NCBI RefSeq assembly: GCF_000278255.1 | Contig: NZ_JH725083.1 | Coordinates: 124,001 to 188,000, forward strand | Source of the DNA: Bartonella melophagi K-2C | GTDB lineage: Bacteria; Pseudomonadota; Alphaproteobacteria; Rhizobiales; Rhizobiaceae | DNA: 64,000 bases | Reading direction: 5' to 3' | In this document: positions 10,408-19,048 of the stretch, one piece after another | Numbering within the stretch: position 1 is the first letter of the stretch | How the letters are laid out: the number at the start of each line of letters is the position of its first letter | Position numbers and translations under genes: made by a program | Notes under the pieces: generated by a model | Told to the model about the DNA's origin: nothing | Seen by the model: the letters and a program-made list of their open reading frames with translations, nothing else | Databases searched by the model: none

Positions 10408-11607
10408 TCATTTTAAAATTTCTCCTGGGTAAATAACAGTAGCTGTTGCAAGAGAGGCAATGCCTTCTTCACGACCTATGAATCCTAGTTTTTCGTTAGT
10501 TGTTGCTTTAATAGAAATACGATCGGCTGAAATTGTGAGTATATTCATAAGGTGTGTTACCATCCTATGACGATAAGGACTGATTTTAGGTTTTTCGGTA
10601 ATGAGTGTGATATCAACATTAGCAATACGACCGCCTGCTTTCTTAATAATATTAACAGCATGGCGTAGGAAAATTTCTGATGATGCATTTTTCCATTGGG
10701 GCTCAGAGGGGGGGAAATGGGTACCTATATCTCCGGCACCTTGAGTGGCTAAAAGAGCATCTGTTAGTGCATGAAGAGCAACATCAGAGTCTGAATGCCC
10801 ATTTAATTTCTTTGTAAAAGGGATTTTTACGCCACATAATGTGATATAATCACCATCTATAAAAGAATGGACATCATAACCATTTCCAGTACGAATATCA
10901 GGGAACATAGGTGCTCTTTTCTGGAGATGTGAATGTGCGGTTTCAAGATCTTCCGGCCATGTAATTTTTATATTATTAGGATTTCCAGGAATAATTCGCA
11001 TAGGAATACCAAACCATTCGGCAATTGCTGAATCATCGGTGAAATTTTGTTTGCAAGATTGTATTGCTTTTTCATGAGCTGCTAAAATAAGTTTAAATGG
11101 AAAGCACTGCGGAGTTTGTGCATTATAGAAATTGGTACGCGGAACTGTTTCTACAACATAATGTGCATTATTTACACGTTTAAGAGTATCAGAAATGGGA
11201 AGAACAGGCAGAACACCTTCTTGATGGTTGACAGTAGTATGAATTTGCTCAAGAAGCTTGCTTTCGACAAAAGGGCGTGCACCGTCATGAATATGAACAT
11301 AGTCTGGTTTGATGTCTTTGAGTGCATGAAGCCCGTATAAAGCAGATAGTTGCCGTGTAGCGCCCCCTTCTACAATGATGAGATCTTTCTTAAAATCAGC
11401 TATAGCATTTTCACATATTTGGTGATTATCTGGGTGAATAACCAAAATAATGGTTGTGATAGCTGAATGTTGCAAAAAACAACGCACGGTATGATAAATA
11501 ACCGGCTTGTGTCCTAAAAGTCGGTATTGTTTTGGACTATTTTGTAAAGATCCTGCTCTTTCGCCGTGTCCAGCGGCTAATATTATAGCTGCAATAGAAA
11601 TACTCAA
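10408..11607 (-). CDS. ispDF: Bifunctional MEP cytidylyltransferase / MECDP synthase
   Basis: Two consecutive-branch enzymes of the methylerythritol phosphate route to isoprenoids fused in one 399-residue chain. The IspD half (about 1-230) shows AIILAAGHGERAG (CTP-binding glycine loop), VHIHDGARPFV, and TDDSAIAEW. The IspF half (about 240-399) shows GNGYDVHSF (zinc ligands D and H), GHSDSDVALHALTDALL, GDIGTHFPPSEPQWK and the TTNEKLGFIGREEGI ending. The fusion is common in alphaproteobacteria. It shows that this organism uses the MEP pathway, relevant to the missing dxr near cdsA. Confidence 0.96.
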   Translation of the reverse strand: MSISIAAIILAAGHGERAGSLQNSPKQYRLLGHKPVIYHTVRCFLQHSAITTIILVIHPDNHQICENAIADFKKDLIIVEGGATRQLSALYGLHALKDIKPDYVHIHDGARPFVESKLLEQIHTTVNHQEGVLPVLPISDTLKRVNNAHYVVETVPRTNFYNAQTPQCFPFKLILAAHEKAIQSCKQNFTDDSAIAEWFGIPMRIIPGNPNNIKITWPEDLETAHSHLQKRAPMFPDIRTGNGYDVHSFIDGDYITLCGVKIPFTKKLNGHSDSDVALHALTDALLATQGAGDIGTHFPPSEPQWKNASSEIFLRHAVNIIKKAGGRIANVDITLITEKPKISPYRHRMVTHLMNILTISADRISIKATTNEKLGFIGREEGIASLATATVIYPGEILK

Positions 11608-11669
11608 TTCCTTTTTAAAGTTTGGTTTTAGCTAATTATTTTATTATTTTTTCTATGATTAACTCTTTA

Positions 11670-12083
11670 TTAACGTTGTAATAATGGTTGTTGTAAATCA
11701 GAAATGGATGTTGTTGATAATACATCAAAAAAAGCATTTAATGCATTTTTGAGTACGATATTTAAGTTACAGGAATTAACCAGTGGACAATTAACTTCTG
11801 TTTTATCAAAACATTCTGCCATGGAAAAATTATCTTCTATTATTTTTACGACATCAGCCACCGAGATCTCTGTTGCTGGTTTAGCCAATTTGATGCCACC
11901 ATTGCGTCCACGTACTGTTTGTAAAAAACCTGCTTCCACTAATGGTTGAAGGATTTTAAATAAAAAAAGCTCAGAAATGGCACATGTTTTAGCAATTTCA
12001 GGGATAGAACTTAAACTATCTTGATTAGATGCGCAGTACATGAGTATTCGGAGAGCATAATTTGTTTTTTTTGTTAATCGCAT
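11670..12083 (-). CDS. rirA: Rrf2-family iron-responsive regulator RirA
   Basis: A 137-residue Rrf2-family transcription factor with an N-terminal winged helix (MRLTKKTNYALRILMYCA, recognition-helix segment SELFLFKILQPL, wing RGRNGGIKLAKP). It has exactly three cysteines at 91, 99 and 105 in the AEC...NCP...SC pattern used by RirA to hold a [4Fe-4S] cluster. RirA represses iron-uptake genes in iron-replete Rhizobiales. The C-terminus is somewhat shorter than the roughly 160 residues of rhizobial RirA. It is divergent from ntrY, with about 170 bases between them. IscR or NsrR are less likely given the cysteine spacing and the SELFLFKILQPL segment. Confidence 0.88.
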   Translation of the reverse strand: MRLTKKTNYALRILMYCASNQDSLSSIPEIAKTCAISELFLFKILQPLVEAGFLQTVRGRNGGIKLAKPATEISVADVVKIIEDNFSMAECFDKTEVNCPLVNSCNLNIVLKNALNAFFDVLSTTSISDLQQPLLQR

Positions 12084-12143
12084 GACATCTCCTTGAAAAG
12101 TATTAATCAGACATACTTTATTTTTAAATTATTTCAAAAATGT

Positions 12144-12152
12144 AGAAATTCT
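12144..12152. promoter_or_regulatory. AGAA-A-TTCT palindrome upstream of rirA
   Basis: AGAA at 12144-12147 and TTCT at 12149-12152 form a short inverted repeat with one central base, in the divergent rirA/ntrY promoter region. The shape resembles the core of the iron-control element bound by Irr in Rhizobiales (TTTAGAA-N-TTCTAAA style). The flanks match only in part, so this is suggestive only. Confidence 0.25.
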
Positions 12153-12252
12153 TTCTTAATTTTCTGAATTAGTTATATTGTAAACATAGCATTACCAATT
12201 TTTATCACAAAGGGTTGTGTGAGGACAAGGAGATAAGTAACGTAAGATCACC

Positions 12253-14466
12253 ATGAATACAACATCTGTGACAAATATCCAGGATATAAACCAAAATACT
12301 TATAGCGATGAGTCGCGTCGTTTAAGTAATGTGTATACATTTTGGGGTATCACAATTATTGTATTAGCTTTGCTAACAGCTTCTGTTTCATTTATTATGC
12401 TTGTCGGGTTAACCTCTATTGTACCTAATAGAGCTGTAACACTAGTCCTTATAGGAATTAATAGTATTTGGGTTTTGGGGCTGGTAGTTATTGTTCTATA
12501 TGAAATAATTCCTATTATGCGTGCGTGGCGGTTAAGGCGTGCTGCTTCACGTCTTCATGTGCGTCTTATTTCATTGTTTGCACTTGTAGCAACATTGCCG
12601 GCTGTTGCTGTTGCTCTCGTTTCAGGGCCTGCTCTTAATTTAGGGCTTGATCGGTGGTTTGATACAACAACTCGGCAAATTGTGGGCTCTTCTATCGATT
12701 TAGCTAATGCTTATGCGGATGAAATGCTCCAAAATTTGAAAAATTTATCTTATGCTATGGCGTTTGCGCTTGATAATAAAAAGCTCCTAACATACAATCC
12801 AGTTGAATATCGGTTACAATTAACACGTCATGCAGCAGGTCGTAATCTTCGTGGTGCGTTTTTATTAAGCTCGACAGGGACTATTTTTGCTTCAAGTGAT
12901 CTTGGTGATGAAGATAAATTGCCCATTCCACCATCCCATCTTATTGCTCAAGCAACTAGTGAAAGGCCTTTTTCTTTTCAGCCGGGAGTTCATGATTATT
13001 TTGGTATTGTTTTGAAATTTACGAATATTTCAAATACATTTTTATATTTAGTACGCGATGTTGATAAAGATGTATTATCTGCTTTGCGTTTAACGGAAAT
13101 TAATACAGATCGGTATCGTGGTTTAAATGAGAATCGTCTGCCAACGCAAATTGCGTTTGGTATGCTTTATTTATGTCTTTTTTTAAGTTTATTTTTATCA
13201 GCTATTTGGGCTGGTATCGCTGTTGCTGATCGTTTGGTACGTCCTATTCGGCTTCTTATAGGTGCGGCTGATGATGTGGCCTCTGGAAATATGGAAGTTT
13301 TTGTGCCGGTACGTGCGAAGGATGGGGATATTGCGCAGTTATCAAAAACTTTTAATTACATGGTCAGTGAACTTAAGAGTCGGCGCAATGAGTTAATAGC
13401 AGTTCGCGATCAAATCGACGAAAGACGGCGTTTTTCTGAAGCTGTTTTATCGGGTGTAACAGCAGGTGTGGCTGGAATTGATGATAATGGGAATATTACA
13501 ATTATTAATAGGTCTATTGAGACAATGTTTGGTATTAATTCTGAACAAGTTATAGGACACAGCCTTTTATCATTAAGTGCTGAAATCGGGAAGGTTTTTG
13601 AGTTTGTTCGTTCGTCAGGGCGCAAAAACCATCGTGAGCAGGTGACTTTAAGCGTTGCAGAGCAAGAGCGCGTCTGCAATGTACAAATTACGATGGAGGA
13701 AGATGATGGGCAAGGGCAATCTTGGGTTCTAACAATTGATGATATTACAGACCTTGTAGAAGCACAACGTTCATCAGCATGGGCAGATATTGCACGCCGT
13801 ATTGCGCATGAAATCAAAAATCCACTTACACCTATTCAGTTATCGGCTGAACGTATTCGTAGACGCTACGGCAAAATTGTTACGCAAGATCAAGAAGTTT
13901 TCAATCAGTGTGTTAATACAATTATTCGACAAGTTGGGGATATTGGGCGTATGGTTGATGAGTTTTCTTCTTTTGCACGTATGCCCAAACCACACATGAG
14001 TTTTTCAGATGTACGTGGGCTACTGCATGAGGCGTGTTTTTTGATAGAGGTTGCACGACATGATATCCATTTTGAGCAAGATTTGGGAGATGTACCGCTT
14101 ATAGGTGAGTTTGATAATCGTCTTATTGTTCAGGCATTCAGTAATGTTATTAAAAATGCAAGTGAAGCGATTGATTCAATTGCGCGAGAAAAAGGTGTTC
14201 ATGGCCATATTCTGATACGTTCTTATCGTCAAAAAGAGTACTTGGTTGTGGATGTTATTGATAATGGTAAAGGGCTTCCTAAAGAACAAAGACAAAAATT
14301 ATTAGAGCCTTATATAACAACGCGGGAAAAAGGGACAGGGCTTGGTTTAGCTATTGTCCGTAAAATTATTGAAGATCATGGTGGCTACATGGAATTACAT
14401 GATGCATTAGATAGTTTTTATGAAGGTCGTGGTGCGATGATTCGTATGGTGTTTCCGGCGGTTTGA
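12253..14466 (+). CDS. ntrY: Sensor histidine kinase NtrY
   Basis: Membrane sensor kinase of the NtrYX pair, implicated in nitrogen and oxygen/redox responses in alphaproteobacteria. 737 residues: two N-terminal transmembrane helices (about 30-90), a third near 110, a periplasmic sensor region (about 130-290), another helix near 300-325, HAMP (RPIRLLIGAADDVASGN), a PAS domain (about 395-500), HisKA with the phospho-accepting His519 in RIAHEIKNPLTPIQLSAER, and HATPase with NVIKNASEAI and GTGLGLAIVRKI. Start ATG 12253 follows AAGGAG more than ten bases upstream. ntrX follows after 47 bases. Confidence 0.95.
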   Translation: MNTTSVTNIQDINQNTYSDESRRLSNVYTFWGITIIVLALLTASVSFIMLVGLTSIVPNRAVTLVLIGINSIWVLGLVVIVLYEIIPIMRAWRLRRAASRLHVRLISLFALVATLPAVAVALVSGPALNLGLDRWFDTTTRQIVGSSIDLANAYADEMLQNLKNLSYAMAFALDNKKLLTYNPVEYRLQLTRHAAGRNLRGAFLLSSTGTIFASSDLGDEDKLPIPPSHLIAQATSERPFSFQPGVHDYFGIVLKFTNISNTFLYLVRDVDKDVLSALRLTEINTDRYRGLNENRLPTQIAFGMLYLCLFLSLFLSAIWAGIAVADRLVRPIRLLIGAADDVASGNMEVFVPVRAKDGDIAQLSKTFNYMVSELKSRRNELIAVRDQIDERRRFSEAVLSGVTAGVAGIDDNGNITIINRSIETMFGINSEQVIGHSLLSLSAEIGKVFEFVRSSGRKNHREQVTLSVAEQERVCNVQITMEEDDGQGQSWVLTIDDITDLVEAQRSSAWADIARRIAHEIKNPLTPIQLSAERIRRRYGKIVTQDQEVFNQCVNTIIRQVGDIGRMVDEFSSFARMPKPHMSFSDVRGLLHEACFLIEVARHDIHFEQDLGDVPLIGEFDNRLIVQAFSNVIKNASEAIDSIAREKGVHGHILIRSYRQKEYLVVDVIDNGKGLPKEQRQKLLEPYITTREKGTGLGLAIVRKIIEDHGGYMELHDALDSFYEGRGAMIRMVFPAV

Positions 14467-14513
14467 GCAAAATAGTGCGGCACAAACCACAAATCATAAG
14501 ATAAGGGAATGAG

Positions 14514-15869
14514 ATGGTAGCAGATATCTTAATTGTTGATGATGAAGCAGATATTCGTGAGCTTATTGCTGGTATTTTGAATGATGAAGGTTATGAAACA
14601 CGTGTTGCGTGTCATGCTGATGAAGCATTAGCACAAATTAATGAGCGTGTTCCAAAGTTGATTTTTTTAGATATTTGGTTGCAAGGAAGTCGTCTTGATG
14701 GCTTGACATTGCTTGATGAAATCAAAACTCGACATCCTTCTCTCCCAGTAGTGATGATTTCTGGTCATGGTAATATTGAAACAGCTGTTTCTGCTATAAA
14801 ACGAGGTGCGTATGATTTCATTGAAAAGCCTTTTAAGACCGATCGCCTTATCTTGGTTGCTGAACGAACTCTTGAAAATTCAAAATTAAAACGTGAGCTT
14901 TTAGAATTACGACAACGCTCAAGTGAGGTACAAGAATTGCTTGGAACATCGACTGTTATGAAGCATTTGCGCCAAGTTATAGAAAAGGTTGCGCCGACTA
15001 ATAGTCGTATTATGATTACTGGTCCTTCAGGGGCAGGGAAAGAAATGGTGGCGCGTACTATTCACGCACTTTCAACGCGTTCTAATGGACCATTTGTTAC
15101 GATAAACGCCGCAACGATTGTTCCCGAAAGAATGGAAATAGAATTATTTGGTAATGAAATAGAGGGCAGTGAACGCAAGATCGGTGCATTGGAAGAGGCT
15201 CACGGCGGGATATTATATATTGATGAAATTTCTGATATGCCGCGTGAAACTCAGGCTAAGATTCTTCAGGTGTTAACGACACAAACATTTGAAAGAGTTG
15301 GTGGTACAAAGCGTGTCAAAGTGGATGTTCGTGTAATTTCTTCAACAGCACAAAATATTGAAAATTTAATTTCTGATGGGCGATTTAGAGAAGATCTCTT
15401 TCATCGTCTTGCAGTTGTTCCCATTACTGTTCCACCGCTTTCTGCACGTCGTGAAGATATTCCAGAGCTTGTTCGGCATTTTGTTAGAACCATATCATAT
15501 CAACTTGGTATTAAACCACGTGAAATCAGTGATGATGTTATAGCTGTTTTGCAAGCACATACGTGGCCAGGTAATGTACGCCAATTACGTAATAATATTG
15601 AGCGCCTCCTCATTCTTGTGCGTGATGATGAACCAATAACAACAGAGTTACTTCCTGTTGAAGTGAGTGATTCTTTTCCACGTGTTAAAATAGATACAGA
15701 TGAGAATATAATGGATTTACCATTGCGTGAAGCACGTGAATTATTTGAAAAGAGATATTTAGTGGCACAGATTGGACGTTTGGGTGGGAATATATCTCGT
15801 ACTGCTGAATTCATAGGTATGGAACGCTCAGCTTTACATCGTAAACTTAAAGCTCTTGGAGTTTCATAA
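14514..15869 (+). CDS. ntrX: Response regulator NtrX
   Basis: Partner of NtrY. 451 residues: receiver domain with acidic DDEAD pocket and phospho-acceptor Asp53 in LIFLDIWLQG; AAA+ domain with Walker A GPSGAGKEMV and Walker B GILYIDEISDMP; C-terminal Fis-type helix-turn-helix (NISRTAEFIGMERSALHRKL). The GAFTGA loop that contacts sigma-54 is missing: after ELFG comes NEIEGSERKIGALEEA. This is a known property of alphaproteobacterial NtrX and suggests it does not activate sigma-54 in the classical way. trkA follows after 3 bases. Confidence 0.95.
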   Translation: MVADILIVDDEADIRELIAGILNDEGYETRVACHADEALAQINERVPKLIFLDIWLQGSRLDGLTLLDEIKTRHPSLPVVMISGHGNIETAVSAIKRGAYDFIEKPFKTDRLILVAERTLENSKLKRELLELRQRSSEVQELLGTSTVMKHLRQVIEKVAPTNSRIMITGPSGAGKEMVARTIHALSTRSNGPFVTINAATIVPERMEIELFGNEIEGSERKIGALEEAHGGILYIDEISDMPRETQAKILQVLTTQTFERVGGTKRVKVDVRVISSTAQNIENLISDGRFREDLFHRLAVVPITVPPLSARREDIPELVRHFVRTISYQLGIKPREISDDVIAVLQAHTWPGNVRQLRNNIERLLILVRDDEPITTELLPVEVSDSFPRVKIDTDENIMDLPLREARELFEKRYLVAQIGRLGGNISRTAEFIGMERSALHRKLKALGVS

Positions 15870-15872
15870 ATT

Positions 15873-17249
15873 ATGCGTGTTATTATTTGTGGGGCAGGAC
15901 AGGTCGGTTATGGGATAGCAGAGCGTCTTGCTGCTGAGAATCATGATATAACTGTTATAGATGTTGAAGCGAGATTGGTTGAAAAAATTCGCGATGCATT
16001 AGATGTTAGAAGTTTTGTTGGTCATGGTTCACACCCTGAAGTTCTTTTGGCTGCTGGTGCTGATGAAGCTGATATGCTAATCGCAGTAACTTTATTTGAT
16101 GAAGTCAATATGGTGGCTTGTCAGGTGGCACATTCATTATTTAATGTTCCAACTAAAATAGCGCGTATTCGTTCACAATCGTATTTAGATCCACGTTATA
16201 AAACTCTGTTTGCAAGGGAGAATATTCCTATTGATGTAGTTATTTCGCCAGAAGTTGAAGTTGGAGAAATGGTTCTACGACGTATTGCCTTGCCTGGGGC
16301 GATAGATGTTCTCTATTTTTGTAATGATGATATTGTTGCATTTGCTTTGGAGTGTATGGAGGATTGCCCAGTCATTAATACACCTTTACGCCAGTTAACG
16401 GAGCTTTTTCCCGATCTTCGAACAACAGTTACTGCTATTAAACGTGGTTCAGAATTACTGGTAGCGCATTCAGATACACAATTGCGCATTGGTGATGTTA
16501 CTTATCTTATTGCAGCTCGTGATCAGGTACGTCGTGCAGTTGGACTTTTTGGTCATAAAGAACAGGAGGCACATCGCATAATTATTGCAGGGGGTGGTCA
16601 CATTGGTCTATACGTTGCTCAGGCTATTGAAAAACGCCTACATAAGTTAAAATTGAAAATTATAGAGGCAGATAAAGAAAGAGCACTAACAATTGCCGAT
16701 CAACTCGAAAAAACAACTGTTTTATATGGCAATGTGTTAGACCCGGTAATTCTTCAAGAAGCTGGAATTGACCAAGCTGATTTAATGATTACATTAACCA
16801 ATCAAGATCAGGTTAATCTTTTAAGTGCTATTATAGCTAAAAGACTGGGGTGCAAAGCCAACATGGTTTTGATTAATAATGTCGCTTATCAGGAATTTAG
16901 TCGTACAGTTGGTGTAGATGCGCACTTAAATCCTCGTAGTGTTACTGTATCAAAAATTTTACAGCAAATGCGTCGGGGACGCATTCGTGCTGTTCATTCT
17001 GTTTTTAATGGTGCTGCAGAAATTATTGAAGCTGAAGCAATGCAGACTTCCTCATTGATTGGTAAGTCATTATCAGAGCTCAAGTTATCAGATGGTTTAA
17101 GGATTGGTGCAATTTATCGCAATAATACAATTATACAGCTTTTAGCAGATACGCGTATTTTACCGGGTGATCGAGTAGTGATGTTTGCTCTTGCTGATAG
17201 TGTTCGTGATGTTGAGCAATTATTTCGTGTAAGTTTAGAATATTTTTAA
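15873..17249 (+). CDS. trkA: Trk potassium uptake regulatory protein TrkA
   Basis: Cytoplasmic NAD-binding subunit that gates the TrkH/TrkG potassium channel. 458 residues with two RCK halves: first Rossmann motif ICGAGQVGYGIAERL with DVEARLVEKI acidic end, RCK_C at about 140-225, second Rossmann motif IAGGGHIGLYVAQAI at about 235, and a second RCK_C ending at the C-terminus (LADTRILPGDRVVMFA). Follows ntrX by 3 bases, so it is almost surely cotranscribed with ntrYX, as in relatives. No trkH is in the window. Confidence 0.95.
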   Translation: MRVIICGAGQVGYGIAERLAAENHDITVIDVEARLVEKIRDALDVRSFVGHGSHPEVLLAAGADEADMLIAVTLFDEVNMVACQVAHSLFNVPTKIARIRSQSYLDPRYKTLFARENIPIDVVISPEVEVGEMVLRRIALPGAIDVLYFCNDDIVAFALECMEDCPVINTPLRQLTELFPDLRTTVTAIKRGSELLVAHSDTQLRIGDVTYLIAARDQVRRAVGLFGHKEQEAHRIIIAGGGHIGLYVAQAIEKRLHKLKLKIIEADKERALTIADQLEKTTVLYGNVLDPVILQEAGIDQADLMITLTNQDQVNLLSAIIAKRLGCKANMVLINNVAYQEFSRTVGVDAHLNPRSVTVSKILQQMRRGRIRAVHSVFNGAAEIIEAEAMQTSSLIGKSLSELKLSDGLRIGAIYRNNTIIQLLADTRILPGDRVVMFALADSVRDVEQLFRVSLEYF

Positions 17250-17605
17250 GTTACCTAGGATATTTGTATTTTTTAGTGTGATCATAATAAAGCTTGATTA
17301 ATTGGCTTTTGTTAAGCAATCAAAAATTGAAACTGGTTAGTATCTTAAATTTTAATGATGAAAAAATGCACTTTTACCTGTTGGTATTAATAATCATATA
17401 AGACCGAATCAATTCTATTGTATTTGATACACTATTATTTTAGCTTCAATTTTTATAAGTTATGAGCACAATTATGTAAGTTACTCAATTTTCAGATTTT
17501 TTTGTGTTATATTAATGTTCAAATTAACAAAGTGTTTGGTTAGATCTAAGTATTTATCTTGAAAATGGTTTCATCTAATAGCAAATCAAATGTGGTTCGC
17601 AAAAC

Positions 17606-17636
17606 AATGCTAAAAGATTGAGAATTTTAGCATTTT
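17606..17636. terminator. Perfect 10-bp hairpin with short T tract
   Basis: AATGCTAAAA at 17606-17615 pairs with TTTTAGCATT at 17625-17634 across 9 bases, followed by only two more T residues. It lies 357 bases after trkA, far for an ordinary trkA terminator. Confidence 0.4.
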
Positions 17637-18108
17637 ACTGTTTATCTGATAATCCCAATGATAAAAATGTTTGAAGGTTATTTTGCAAGTTCAAAAATTA
17701 TTTTTGATATTAATTGGAGTTTTAAACACTGCATCTGAGAGCCATAATTAATAAAAAGAAAAATTCCTAATTCTACCAAGAAGGTTTGGAGTAACGATAT
17801 CTAGTAATGATGACATTGTGTGATTAACTAAATAATATGATTTTTTTCATAAACAAGAAAATTTTTTTATTAAACAAGGTGCAAAAGTGGGAGGATTTTT
17901 AATTTAACTTTTAATTTTGAAATAATGAATACACTACTTTGTATAGAGTTCCATTCTACAAAATATTAGAAATATCTTATTTAAGAAGAAAGTTTTTAGC
18001 ATTAAGCAAAATTGCACATATTTGATGTTCAGAATTTGTTGGAGTAGAGTTTTTATAACTATTTTAGCTATTGGAGTTTTAATTCTATTTAATCATGATT
18101 GATTGTGG

Positions 18109-18137
18109 CTTGCATCAGGGACTATTGCTAGCCTATG
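18109..18137 (+). promoter_or_regulatory. Candidate RpoH-type promoter for clpP
   Basis: CTTGCA at 18109-18114 and CCTATG at 18132-18137 with 17 bases between them resemble the alphaproteobacterial heat-shock consensus (CTTG, then a CyTAT-like element). It lies about 60 bases before the clpP start. The match is partial and was judged by eye. Confidence 0.3.
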
Positions 18138-18198
18138 ACTAATACAATTATATGCGTCTATATGCGTTAATAGCAATTTTTATTAATGGAAGAAAAAT

Positions 18199-18831
18199 AT
18201 GAGCGATCCAATAAAAACAGCACTGAATTTGGTTCCTATGGTTGTCGAACAGACAAATCGTGGTGAACGTGCTTATGATATTTTTTCCCGTCTCCTGAAA
18301 GAACGAATCATTTTCATTAATGGCCCTGTTGAAGATGGTATGGCAATGCTTGTGTGCGCTCAATTGCTTTTTTTAGAAGCGGAAAATCCTAAAAAAGAAA
18401 TCAGCCTTTATATTAATTCACCTGGTGGTGTGGTAACATCTGGAATGGCGATTTATGACACTATGCAGTTTATTCGTCCTCCTGTTTCTACTTTATGCAT
18501 GGGGCAAGCAGCATCTATGGGGTCATTACTTTTAACAGCTGGAGCAAAAGGTCACCGTTTCTCGTTGCCAAATGCACGCATCATGGTACATCAACCGTCT
18601 GGTGGTTTTCAGGGGCAGGTCTCTGATATTGAACGGCATGCGCAAGATATTATAAAGATGAAACGACGTTTAAATGAAATTTATGTTCAACATACAGGTC
18701 AGGATTATGAAATTATTGAAAAAACTCTTGATCGCGATCATTTTATGACAGCAGAAGAATCTAAAAAATTCGGTTTAATTGACGATGTTATACAATATCG
18801 CATGGTAACTGAAAAAGAAGAAACAGATTAA
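18199..18831 (+). CDS. clpP: ATP-dependent Clp protease proteolytic subunit
   Basis: Serine protease that forms the tetradecameric chamber fed by ClpX or ClpA, both encoded in this window. 210 residues. The catalytic triad is visible: Ser106 in [11 protein letters not shown], His131 in IMVHQPSGG and Asp180 in the LDRD segment. IYINSPGG-like [12 protein letters not shown] oxyanion-loop motif is present. ATG 18199 has GGAAG about 10 bases upstream. clpX follows after 217 bases containing its own likely promoter. Confidence 0.97.
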   Translation: MSDPIKTALNLVPMVVEQTNRGERAYDIFSRLLKERIIFINGPVEDGMAMLVCAQLLFLEAENPKKEISLYINSPGGVVTSGMAIYDTMQFIRPPVSTLCMGQAASMGSLLLTAGAKGHRFSLPNARIMVHQPSGGFQGQVSDIERHAQDIIKMKRRLNEIYVQHTGQDYEIIEKTLDRDHFMTAEESKKFGLIDDVIQYRMVTEKEETD

Positions 18832-18878
18832 GAATTTTTATAGAAAAAGTAGCTATTGTGACGTACATAAAAATTGCC

Positions 18879-18898
18879 TTTAAAATAGCTATTTTAAA
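18879..18898. repeat. Perfect 20-bp palindrome between clpP and clpX
   Basis: TTTAAAATAGCTATTTTAAA reads identically on both strands with no spacer. Without a loop it is a poor terminator stem; it could be an operator or a cruciform-prone AT palindrome. It lies about 70 bases before the clpX promoter. Confidence 0.55.
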
Positions 18899-18967
18899 AT
18901 ATAGGTTTTATAAAATTTGTCATAAAATAATAAGAAAATACCCAAAAATATTGTGATAATCGTAGTT

Positions 18968-18995
18968 TTGATATATTTGGGATTGTCATTATAAA
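18968..18995 (+). promoter_or_regulatory. Sigma-70-type promoter upstream of clpX
   Basis: TTGATA at 18968-18973 and TATAAA at 18990-18995 with 16 bases between. It is 53 bases before the clpX start codon, in the 217-base clpP-clpX gap. Confidence 0.45.
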
Positions 18996-19048
18996 AAACC
19001 TCTTTAAGAAGATAAAGTACTTGGATATTGAGGTGAAAGGAAAATGAG

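Larger units (their letters stand above)
17250..18198. other. 949-base gap between trkA and clpP
   Basis: No supported coding sequence on either strand; every frame is cut by frequent stops. In related bacteria hfq and hflX follow trkA, but I could not recognise remnants of either. It contains a hairpin at 17606-17634 and a candidate heat-shock promoter at 18109-18137, plus a 9-base direct repeat TATATGCGT at 18149-18157 and 18159-18167. Confidence 0.6.
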
